Origin: Akkermansiaceae bacterium
Lineage (GTDB): Bacteria > Verrucomicrobiota > Verrucomicrobiia > Verrucomicrobiales > Akkermansiaceae
Direction of reading: 5' to 3'
Length of the DNA: 8,724 bases
Assembly (NCBI GenBank): GCA_028293225.1
Contig: JAQGPE010000682.1
Coordinates: 1-8,724, forward strand
Under the pieces are notes generated by a model, which did no database searches, was not told the DNA's origin, and saw nothing but the letters and a program-made list of their open reading frames with translations. Below are positions 1 through 6,471 of this stretch, piece after piece. Position 1 is the first letter of the stretch. Every line of letters starts with the position of its first letter. The translations under genes and the position numbers were made by a program.

Positions 1-13
1 GCTCTTCCGATCT
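1..13 (+). other. Sequencing adapter remnant (Illumina) at contig end
   Basis: The first 13 bases, GCTCTTCCGATCT, are identical to the 3' end of the common Illumina TruSeq-type adapter. They sit exactly at the window edge, where an untrimmed read end would leave them. Genomic sequence therefore probably begins at about base 14, only 12 bases beyond the stop codon of the hydrolase gene. The match is seen directly; that it is an artefact is inference from its identity and terminal position. Confidence 0.9.
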
Positions 14-25
14 TGTATGGCTGCA

Positions 26-925
26 TCAGGCGGTCCGGCGGGCATTTGCGACGATGGCGTCCATAATCATCTCGTGGAGCGCCGTCGGCAGGTCATGGCC
101 CATGCCTGGGACGATCATGAGTTCGGCGCCGGGAATGGCGGCGGCGGTATCCTCGCCGGCGGCGGGTGGGATGAGCGGATCTGCCGCGCCGTGGATGACC
201 AGGGTGGGTGCGGTGATTTTCGCCAGGCGGGCGCGGTTGTCGCCGGTGGCGGCGATCGCGGCGAGCTGCCGGGCGAAGCCGGAGGGATTGTAGGCGCGGC
301 GGGTTTCCTCGCGGATCGACTCGCGTTTTTCCTCGTCGTTGAAGGGATAGCCGGGACTGGAGATCCGGCGGGCAAAGGCGAGACGGTGGGTGAGAAAGCC
401 GTCTTCATCCTCCGTGGGGCTGGACGCGCGCTGCAGCAACATCGCCATGACGTCGGGCTCGGCTGGAGGCAGATCCGGATTGCCGGTGCTGGCCATGATG
501 GAAACGAGTGAAAAGACCCGGTGAGGGTGATCCGCTGCGATCAGTTGGGCGATCATGCCTCCCATCGATCTGCCGATAAGATGGGCCCGTGGGATGAAAA
601 GGGCATCGAGCAGGCCGATCGTATCGGCCACCATGTCGTGCAGAGTGTAGGGCACTTCCGGCTGGCGGCCCTGCCCGAGAGCGGCGGCGATGGCACGGAA
701 ATCCGGGGCCGGCGATGCGTTGAAATGGGTCGAGAGGCCGCTGTCGCGATTGTCGAAGCGGATCACCCGGTAGCCTTTTGCCGCAAGAGCCTGACAGAAG
801 GAACCCGGCCAGCGGATCATCTGGGTTCCCAGGCCGGCGATCAGCAGGAAGACCTCCGCGTCCTCCCGGCCAAAGCTCTCGTAGTGGAGGGTGATGCCAT
901 TTGCCTCAATGGTGCTTGCTTGCAT
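26..925 (-). CDS. Alpha/beta-fold hydrolase (esterase-like, RdmC-type)
   Basis: This 299-residue protein is probably a soluble cytoplasmic serine hydrolase; no signal peptide or membrane segment is visible. The alpha/beta-hydrolase landmarks occur in order: an oxyanion-hole region at LLIAGLGTQ (27-35), the strand and turn RVIRFDNRDSGLS (53-65), the nucleophile elbow GRSMGG with Ser120, the acid in HGAADP with Asp249, and the base in GMGHD with His277. The triad is complete and the length is normal. The arrangement resembles esterases annotated like the aclacinomycin methylesterase RdmC, but the substrate cannot be read from the sequence. Haloperoxidase-like or lactonase-like relatives remain possible. 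The start is the ATG at 923-925, with no clear Shine-Dalgarno sequence before it. The gene lies 135 bases downstream of the LysR gene on the same strand, so it may be co-transcribed with it or use its own promoter at about 998-1025. The stop is TGA at 26-28, so the gene is complete. Confidence 0.9.
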   Translation of the reverse strand: MQASTIEANGITLHYESFGREDAEVFLLIAGLGTQMIRWPGSFCQALAAKGYRVIRFDNRDSGLSTHFNASPAPDFRAIAAALGQGRQPEVPYTLHDMVADTIGLLDALFIPRAHLIGRSMGGMIAQLIAADHPHRVFSLVSIMASTGNPDLPPAEPDVMAMLLQRASSPTEDEDGFLTHRLAFARRISSPGYPFNDEEKRESIREETRRAYNPSGFARQLAAIAATGDNRARLAKITAPTLVIHGAADPLIPPAAGEDTAAAIPGAELMIVPGMGHDLPTALHEMIMDAIVANARRTA

Positions 926-939
926 GACTTCAGGTTGGG

Positions 940-953
940 ACCGGGAGCCCGGT
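940..953. repeat. Short palindrome in the hydrolase leader
   Basis: ACCGGG and CCCGGT form a perfect inverted repeat with a 2-base centre (AG). It lies 14 to 28 bases upstream of the hydrolase start codon, between that codon and the putative promoter. It could be a repressor site or a small hairpin near the ribosome-binding region. In GC-rich DNA a 6-base arm can also arise by chance. Confidence 0.4.
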
Positions 954-997
954 GAGAGGGAGGAGCTGGAAGCCTTCGAGCGCCGCGGGCAGGAGGG

Positions 998-1025
998 TTT
1001 TTACCCGGATGAAAATTTTTGTCAA
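998..1025 (-). promoter_or_regulatory. Putative sigma-70-like promoter for the hydrolase gene
   Basis: On the minus strand a perfect TTGACA (-35, bases 1025-1020) is followed after 16 bases by TAAAAA (-10, bases 1003-998), which matches four of six consensus positions. The surrounding stretch of about 50 bases is clearly AT-rich compared with its neighbours, as expected for a promoter. The -10 lies inside a small GGGT-AAAA-ACCC inverted repeat (995-1006) that could be an operator. The resulting leader of about 65 bases contains the palindrome at 940-953. A start here would uncouple the hydrolase from the LysR gene. Confidence 0.5.
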
Positions 1026-1060
1026 TAATACCCGTGTAATAATGCCGCCTCCCGCCGCTC

Positions 1061-1963
1061 TCAGGCGACCTTGCGACGGTGGGTCTCCAGCAGGCGGATG
1101 AAATTCCGCACCATCAGGGAGTCGATGTTCTTTCTCCAGACGGCCCACATGGTGAAGTCAGCACCGGCTTTGCTCAGATCGAGCGGGACGGTGACGATGC
1201 CGTGGCTTTTCGTGAGATCGAGGATCTCGGGCAGCATGCTGATGCCCTGGTCGGCGGCGATCATGGTGAGCAGGGACTCGAAGCCGCTGATTTCCCGGGA
1301 AGGTCCGGGGAAGGCGGCTTCGTCGCGGAACATCTGGACGATGTCGCGGCGGTGGGTGGAGGTGCTTTCTTCGCCGAGGAAAAGGAAGGTGTCCTTGGAG
1401 AGTTCCGCCATGCGGATGGTCTCGCGGGTGGCCAGGGGATGGTGGCGGGAGACGGAGACGCCAAAGGTGGAGCGGACCAGCAGCAGGCTGTCCATGCCGG
1501 GCATGTGCTCGACGTCGTTGCCGTAGGCGAAGCCGATGTGGATCTGCCCGGCGGCCAGGGCGCTGAGCTGATCGACCGGATTCATTTCCGCGAACGTGAC
1601 CTCGATGTCGGGGAATTCGTGATGGAAGGCCTTGAGGGCCTCCGGCAGGAAGCTGGTGGAAATCTGGCCGACGCTGCCGATTTTCAGGCGCCCGCGGCGG
1701 CCGTTCTGGGCTTCGCGAGCCAGGCGCGTGGCTTCTTCGACATTGCTGAGGATGGCCTGGGCTTCGGCCAGAAAGACCGCGCCCGCATCGGTGAGGCTGA
1801 CCCGCACCGTGTCGCGGTCGAGCAGCCGGACCCCGGTCTGTTCTTCCAGGTCCTTGATCTGCTTGCTGAGGGCGGGGCGGGTAACGTGCAGGCGCGCGGC
1901 GGCCCGGCTAAAACTCAGTTCCTCCGCGACAGCTACGAAATAACGCAAATGCCTCAGTTCCAT
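1061..1963 (-). CDS. LysR-family transcriptional regulator
   Basis: This 300-residue DNA-binding regulator is of normal length for the family. The N-terminal winged helix-turn-helix (about residues 1-60) begins MELRHLRYFVAVAEELSFSR and continues through AAARLHVTRPALSKQIKDLE, with the family-typical SLTDAG at 56-61. A linker helix follows (about 62-90), then a periplasmic-binding-like effector domain (about 91-300) starting at GRLKIGSVG. The opening resembles the CatM/BenM/CbnR branch, but the inducer is unknown. I chose the ATG at 1961-1963 because it gives the canonical family N terminus. A GTG ten codons upstream (1991-1993) would extend the protein, but it would place the LysR-box palindrome inside the coding region. 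The gene is divergent from the efflux operon, with 125 bases between the two starts. This is the usual layout for a LysR protein that controls the neighbouring operon and itself. No terminator is evident after its TGA stop. Confidence 0.95.
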   Translation of the reverse strand: MELRHLRYFVAVAEELSFSRAAARLHVTRPALSKQIKDLEEQTGVRLLDRDTVRVSLTDAGAVFLAEAQAILSNVEEATRLAREAQNGRRGRLKIGSVGQISTSFLPEALKAFHHEFPDIEVTFAEMNPVDQLSALAAGQIHIGFAYGNDVEHMPGMDSLLLVRSTFGVSVSRHHPLATRETIRMAELSKDTFLFLGEESTSTHRRDIVQMFRDEAAFPGPSREISGFESLLTMIAADQGISMLPEILDLTKSHGIVTVPLDLSKAGADFTMWAVWRKNIDSLMVRNFIRLLETHRRKVA

Positions 1964-1972
1964 CCCGGGGGA

Positions 1973-1993
1973 GTGGTAATCTGAAGTTACCAC
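1973..1993. promoter_or_regulatory. LysR box (T-N11-A inverted repeat), putative operator
   Basis: GTGGTAA (1973-1979) and TTACCAC (1987-1993) are perfect inverted 7-base arms around a 7-base centre (TCTGAAG). Within it, TAA-N7-TTA gives the T-N11-A pattern (T1977, A1989) known as the LysR-type recognition site. It begins 10 bases upstream of the chosen LysR start codon and lies 96 bases upstream of the adaptor start. Binding there could repress the regulator's own gene and control the divergent pump operon. The sequence pattern is direct; the binding is inference. Confidence 0.7.
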
Positions 1994-2025
1994 CTTGGAA
2001 ACTTCTAAATCATTCCTCGGTTGCT

Positions 2026-2038
2026 TTAGCGATGCTAA
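2026..2038. repeat. Inverted repeat TTAGC-GAT-GCTAA in pump promoter region
   Basis: This is a perfect 5-base inverted repeat with a 3-base centre, midway between the LysR box and the longer palindrome at 2049-2068. The in-frame ATG at 2032-2034, which would give a longer adaptor protein, lies inside it. This is one reason to prefer the later start at 2089. It could be part of a composite operator or a chance palindrome. Confidence 0.35.
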
Positions 2039-2048
2039 GAACTGCGTA

Positions 2049-2068
2049 TCTGAAACAGCCGTTTCAGA
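2049..2068. promoter_or_regulatory. Palindromic operator-like site upstream of the pump operon
   Basis: TCTGAAAC and GTTTCAGA are perfect 8-base inverted arms around AGCC. The site ends 20 bases before the adaptor start codon, so it lies in the promoter or leader of the operon. The half-site TCTGAA recurs in the centre of the LysR box (1980-1985). Its size and symmetry suit a dimeric repressor such as a TetR or MarR protein, or an activator. An RNA hairpin in the leader is the alternative. No TetR or MarR gene is present in the window. Confidence 0.55.
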
Positions 2069-2088
2069 AAAGTCATTCCTCTTTCATC

Positions 2089-3255
2089 ATGCGCCCGGCC
2101 CTCTTCCTTACCTGCATTCCTCTTCTCATTCTTCCATCCTGCAAGAAAAAGGACAAAGCGGCCGGCGGTCCGCCTCCTCCGGCGGCCGTGACCTTTTCCG
2201 CCGCTGCCAGTGAGACGGTGGCGGTGACGCGCGAGCTGCCCGGTCGTGTGGAGTCGGTGCGGGTCGCTGAGGTTCGCGCCCGCGTGCCCGGTATTTTGCT
2301 GGAGCGGGTCTTCAAGGAAGGTGCTGACGTGAAGGCGGGCGATATTCTTTTCAAGATCGATCCGGCTCCGCTGGAGGCGGCGAGAGACAACGCCCAGGCT
2401 GCCTTGGTGCGCACGCAGGCGACCCTGGCGCAAACCTCGAACGACGTGAACCGCTATCGCGGGCTGGTTCAGTCGAAGGCGGTCAGCCAACAGACTTTCG
2501 ACAATGCCAACGCTGCGAACCTGGTGGCGGATGCCGAGGTCAAGGCGGCGGAGGCAGCGTTGAAGACCGCGGATTTGAATCTCGGTTACGCCGTGGTGAC
2601 GGCGCCGATCGACGGCCGTATCGGCCGCGCGCAGGTGACCGAAGGCGCCCTGGTCGGGCAGGGGGATGCCACGCTGATGGCGACGATCCAGCAGCTCAGC
2701 CCGGTTTACTTCGATTTCACCCAGTCCGTTACGGACATGCTGTCGCTGCGGAGGGCGATGGAAAGCGGGGAGTTCGCCAAGGCCGATCCTTCCAAATCCG
2801 CGGCGAAGCTGATCCTGGAGGACGGCACGGAATACGCGCAACCTGCGAAGATCCTCTTTTCCGAAGCGGTGGTCGATGAATCGACCAGCATGGTGACGCT
2901 GCGCGCTGAAATCCCGAATCCCGACAAGATCCTGCTACCCGGCATGTTCGCCCGCATCCGGGTGGTGCAGGCGGTGCGCGAGAATGTGGTGACGGTGCCA
3001 CAACGCGCGGTGACCCGCGGGCCCGGCGGGATTGGTACGGTGATGATCGTAGACGATGGCAACAAGGCCCAGGTCCGCACCATCAAGACCGACACGGCCG
3101 TCGCCGATAAATGGGTGGTGACCTCCGGCCTGAAGGCGGGCGAGAAGGTGATCATGGAAGGTCTCCTGAAGGCGCGTCCGGGAGCGGATGTGAAGCCGGA
3201 GCCCTACGTTCCACCGGCTCCCGCTGCCGAAGACAAGGATGCGAAGAAGGGCTGA
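2089..3255 (+). CDS. acrA: RND efflux adaptor, periplasmic lipoprotein (AcrA/MexA family)
   Basis: This 388-residue membrane-fusion protein should link the inner-membrane transporter to the outer-membrane channel. It starts with a lipoprotein signal, MRPALFLTCIPLLILPSC, with a lipobox LPSC and lipidated Cys18. A Lys/Pro-rich linker follows. The first lipoyl half-motif is around 52-91 (PGRVESVRVAEVRARVPG, then KEGADVKAGDILFKIDP). An Ala/Gln-rich alpha-hairpin spans about 92-165, and the second lipoyl half (APIDGRIGRAQVTEGALVG) 172-190. Beta-barrel and membrane-proximal domains cover about 200-360, including LLPGMFARIRV (282-292). The tail is Pro/Lys/Ala-rich. The ATG at 2032 is also in frame, but it adds 19 residues ahead of a perfect signal peptide and lies within a palindrome, so 2089 is preferred. 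The leader is pyrimidine-rich and has no Shine-Dalgarno sequence. The transporter gene starts 51 bases downstream. The substrate cannot be inferred. Confidence 0.93.
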   Translation: MRPALFLTCIPLLILPSCKKKDKAAGGPPPPAAVTFSAAASETVAVTRELPGRVESVRVAEVRARVPGILLERVFKEGADVKAGDILFKIDPAPLEAARDNAQAALVRTQATLAQTSNDVNRYRGLVQSKAVSQQTFDNANAANLVADAEVKAAEAALKTADLNLGYAVVTAPIDGRIGRAQVTEGALVGQGDATLMATIQQLSPVYFDFTQSVTDMLSLRRAMESGEFAKADPSKSAAKLILEDGTEYAQPAKILFSEAVVDESTSMVTLRAEIPNPDKILLPGMFARIRVVQAVRENVVTVPQRAVTRGPGGIGTVMIVDDGNKAQVRTIKTDTAVADKWVVTSGLKAGEKVIMEGLLKARPGADVKPEPYVPPAPAAEDKDAKKG

Positions 3256-3306
3256 GCGCCCGGCGTCGTGCAGTGACCTGAGTTTCCACTTTTTCCCTTT
3301 CCTCAC

Positions 3307-6300
3307 ATGGCCCCGTTTTTCATCGATCGCCCGGTTTTCGCCTGGGTGGTCGCCATCCTCATCTCGATGCTCGGGTTGATTTCGATCACCCAGCTCCCGG
3401 TCGCGCAGTATCCTGCCGTCGCGCCGCCGTCGATTTCGATCACGGCGAACTACGCCGGTGCATCCTCGGAGACGCTGACTGACACGGTGACCTCGGTCAT
3501 CGAGCAGCAGCTCAACGGCATCGACAACCTGCTCTACATGTCGTCCACCAGCGATGCCAACGGCACCGCGGTGATCACGCTTTACTTCACCCCGGGTACG
3601 AATCCGGATACGGCGCAGGTGCAGGTGCAGAACAAGGTGCAGCTGGCGACGCCGAGCCTGCCGCAGACCGTGCAGCAGCAGGGTGTGGTGGTGGCCAAGG
3701 CGACGCGCAATTTCATGATGTTCATCACGCTGTCTTCGGAGGACGGCAGCATGGATGCGATCGCGCTGGGCAACTACATGGCGTCGAGCGTGCTCGACCC
3801 GCTGCGGCGCATCGCCGGCGTGGGTGAAGTCGACCAGTTCGGCACCCAGTACGCCATGCGCGTGTGGCTGGATCCGGACAAGCTTAACAGCTACAACATG
3901 ACGCCGGGGGATATTTCCACGGCGATTCAGGCGCAGAACACCCAGGTGCCGGTGGGCCAGATCGGTTCGCTGCCGGCGGTCGAGGGCCAGCAGCTGAACA
4001 TCATTCTCCAGGGTCGCGCGACGCTGCGCCAGGAAGATGAGTTCAAGCAGATCATCCTGCGGGTCAATCCGGACGGCTCCCGCGTGTATCTGCGGGATGT
4101 GGCCCGCGTCGAAATGGGCGGCCAGGACTACTCCACTTCGGCCCGGATTGACGGCCATCCGGCCGCGGCTGCCGCGATCAAGCTTTCGCCGTCCGCCAAC
4201 GCCCTCGATACGGCAAACGCCGTAAGAACGGAGGTTGAACGCCTGCAGGGCTTCTTCCCGCCGGGGATCAAGGTGACCTATCCGCTGGATACCTCCACCT
4301 TCGTGAAGATCTCGATCGAGGAAGTGCTCAAGACCCTGGTCGAAGCCATCGTGCTGGTGTTCCTGGTGATGTATCTGTTCCTGCAGAACATCCGCGCCAC
4401 GATCATCCCGACCCTGGTGGTTCCGGTGGCCCTGCTGGGCACCTGCGGCATGATGGCCGCGCTGGGTTTCTCGATCAACGTGCTGACGATGTTCGGCATG
4501 GTGCTGGCGATCGGCATTCTCGTGGACGACGCCATCGTGGTCGTCGAGAACGTGGAGCGTATCATGAGCGAGGAGGGCCTGCCGGCGAAGGATGCCACCC
4601 GCAAGGCCATGGGCCAGATCACCGGCGCGCTGATCGGCATCACCCTGGTGCTGACCGCGGTGTTCATTCCGATGGCGTTCTTCGGCGGCTCGGTCGGAAC
4701 GATTTATCGCCAGTTCACCATGGCGATGGTCTCGTGCATGATGTTCTCGGTGTTCCTGGCGCTTTCTCTGACGCCGGCGCTCTGCGGCACGATCCTGAAA
4801 CAGGTGGATGCCGGACACCACCACGCCAAGGGCGGATTCTTCGGCTGGTTCAACCGGACCTTCGACCGCACAACCACCGGGTATCAGAGGATGGTCGGCG
4901 GCTTTATCAAGCACGCCTGGATCGGCATCGTCGCCCTGGCGGGAGTCTGCTTCCTGGTCTTCACACTCTATAAGAAGCTGCCGTCGTCCTTCCTGCCGGA
5001 AGAAGACCAGGGCTACTTCCTGGTGCTGGTGTCGCTGCCGACCGGCGCGACCGACGAGCGGACGCGGGATGCTCTGCTGAAGGTCGAGGACTATTTTGCG
5101 AAGCAGCCGGAGATCGAGCACTACTTCACCGTCGCGGGCTTCAGCTTCACGGGTAAGGCCCAGAACTCCGGTCTGGCCTTCCTGCGCCTGAAGCCGTGGG
5201 AGGAGCGCAAGGGCGAGGAGCATCATGTGCAGGCGATCATTGGCCGGGCCTTCGGCGCTCTGAGCCAGGTGAAGGACGCGCTGATCTTCCCGCTGAACCC
5301 GGCTGCCATTCCGGAGCTGGGCACTTCCTCCGGCTTTGACTTCTGGCTGCAGGATGTCGGCGGCGTGGGCCACGACAAGATGATGGACGCCCGCAACCAG
5401 TTGCTGGGGATGGCGATGAAAAACCAGAACCTGGCCGGTGTCCGCGTCCAGGGCCTGGAAGACGCCGCCCAGATGAAAATCGACCTGGATGAGGACAAGG
5501 CGAGCGCTCTCGGGATTTCGCTGGCTGACATCAACACCACGTTGTCGACCGCCTTCGGGTCGAACTACGTGAACAACTTCGTCAATGGCGAGCGTGTGCA
5601 GCGCGTGATCGTCCAGCTCGACGCCCAGTTCCGGATGAATCCGGACGACGTCGGCAAGGTCTTCGTCCGGAACAGCACCGGCAAGATGGTGCCGCTGTCG
5701 AGCTTCACCACCGTTCACTGGTCCTTCGGTTCGCCGCAGCTCCAGCGCTACGATGGCTTGCCGGCCGTGAACATCACCGGTTCCGCCATCCCCGGGCACA
5801 GCTCGGGTGAGGCGATCACCGAGATGGAGACCATGGCGAAGGAACTGCCACAGGGTCTGGGCTACTCGTGGAGCGGTCAGTCGCTGGAGGAAAAAATCTC
5901 CGGCAACCAGGCTCCACAGCTCTACGGGATCTCCCTGCTGATTGTGTTCCTGTGTCTCGCCGCTCTTTACGAAAGCTGGTCGACGCCGGTGGCCGTGATC
6001 ATGGTGGTGCCGCTGGGGATTCTCGGCGCGCTGGCTGCCGCGAGCTTCCGCGATCTGCCGAACGACGTGTATTTCAAGGTCGGCCTGCTCACCACGGTGG
6101 GGCTTTCCACCAAGAACGCGATTTTGATCATTGAGTTCGCACTGGACCTGATGAAAGAGGGGGAGAGCCTGACGAAAGCGATCCTGGATGCGGTGAAGAT
6201 GCGCATCCGCCCGATTCTGATGACTTCCATCGCCTTCATTCTGGGCGTCATGCCGCTGGTGATCAGCACCGGTGCGGGTTCCGCCAGCCAGAACGCCATC

Positions 6301-6471
6301 GGCACCGGTGTGGCCGGGGGCATGGTTTCGGGCACCTTGCTTGCAGTATTCCTCGTTCCTGTCTTTTTCGTCGTTGTCCGCCGCCTTACCGACCGTTTGA
6401 CCGGTCACGCGAAAAATTCGGAAGAAGCCGCTTCCTCCAAACCTCCAACAGATGACCTTCGTCATGCGTAA
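3307..6471 (+). CDS. acrB: RND multidrug efflux transporter, HAE-1 family (AcrB/MexB type)
   Basis: This inner-membrane proton/drug antiporter has 1054 residues, against 1049 for E. coli AcrB. It begins FFIDRPVFAWVVAI (TM1, about 10-29). A large periplasmic loop follows, then TM2-6 (about 338-495), TM7 (about 539-557), a second large loop, and TM8-12 (about 872-1030). The proton-relay residues are all present: Asp407 and Asp408 in GILVDDAIVVVENV, Lys936 in STKNAILIIEFA (AcrB Lys940), and Arg966 and Thr973 in the MRIRPILMTS segment (AcrB Arg971, Thr978). Binding-pocket phenylalanines align by position with AcrB: Phe136, Phe178, Phe607, Phe612, Phe614 and Phe625. The AcrB Tyr327 position is Leu327. 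This points to export of hydrophobic or amphipathic drugs rather than metals. Its sequence is much closer to AcrB/MexB than to MexF. The leader before the ATG is pyrimidine-rich and has no Shine-Dalgarno sequence. The gene ends inside the start of the outer-membrane gene. Confidence 0.97.
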   Translation: MAPFFIDRPVFAWVVAILISMLGLISITQLPVAQYPAVAPPSISITANYAGASSETLTDTVTSVIEQQLNGIDNLLYMSSTSDANGTAVITLYFTPGTNPDTAQVQVQNKVQLATPSLPQTVQQQGVVVAKATRNFMMFITLSSEDGSMDAIALGNYMASSVLDPLRRIAGVGEVDQFGTQYAMRVWLDPDKLNSYNMTPGDISTAIQAQNTQVPVGQIGSLPAVEGQQLNIILQGRATLRQEDEFKQIILRVNPDGSRVYLRDVARVEMGGQDYSTSARIDGHPAAAAAIKLSPSANALDTANAVRTEVERLQGFFPPGIKVTYPLDTSTFVKISIEEVLKTLVEAIVLVFLVMYLFLQNIRATIIPTLVVPVALLGTCGMMAALGFSINVLTMFGMVLAIGILVDDAIVVVENVERIMSEEGLPAKDATRKAMGQITGALIGITLVLTAVFIPMAFFGGSVGTIYRQFTMAMVSCMMFSVFLALSLTPALCGTILKQVDAGHHHAKGGFFGWFNRTFDRTTTGYQRMVGGFIKHAWIGIVALAGVCFLVFTLYKKLPSSFLPEEDQGYFLVLVSLPTGATDERTRDALLKVEDYFAKQPEIEHYFTVAGFSFTGKAQNSGLAFLRLKPWEERKGEEHHVQAIIGRAFGALSQVKDALIFPLNPAAIPELGTSSGFDFWLQDVGGVGHDKMMDARNQLLGMAMKNQNLAGVRVQGLEDAAQMKIDLDEDKASALGISLADINTTLSTAFGSNYVNNFVNGERVQRVIVQLDAQFRMNPDDVGKVFVRNSTGKMVPLSSFTTVHWSFGSPQLQRYDGLPAVNITGSAIPGHSSGEAITEMETMAKELPQGLGYSWSGQSLEEKISGNQAPQLYGISLLIVFLCLAALYESWSTPVAVIMVVPLGILGALAAASFRDLPNDVYFKVGLLTTVGLSTKNAILIIEFALDLMKEGESLTKAILDAVKMRIRPILMTSIAFILGVMPLVISTGAGSASQNAIGTGVAGGMVSGTLLAVFLVPVFFVVVRRLTDRLTGHAKNSEEAASSKPPTDDLRHA

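Noticed and set aside
17..955. Plus-strand frames of 164 and 144 codons opposite the hydrolase
   Set aside because: The minus-strand frame has a complete catalytic triad, and these frames are its complement. The first also begins next to the adapter remnant.
1079..1984. A 301-codon plus-strand frame opposite the LysR gene
   Set aside because: It is the complement of a clear LysR gene, is rich in Gly, Asp and Ala, and has no domain signature.
1964..1993. LysR start at the GTG at 1991-1993
   Set aside because: The canonical family N terminus begins ten codons later, and this extension would be encoded by the LysR box itself.
2021..2052. Possible pump promoter TTGCTT-20-TATCTG
   Set aside because: The 20-base spacing is too long and the -10 match is poor. 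No better sigma-70 pair was found in this region.
2032..2088. N-terminal extension of the adaptor from the ATG at 2032
   Set aside because: It would put 19 polar residues ahead of a perfect lipoprotein signal, and its ATG lies in a palindrome with no ribosome-binding site.
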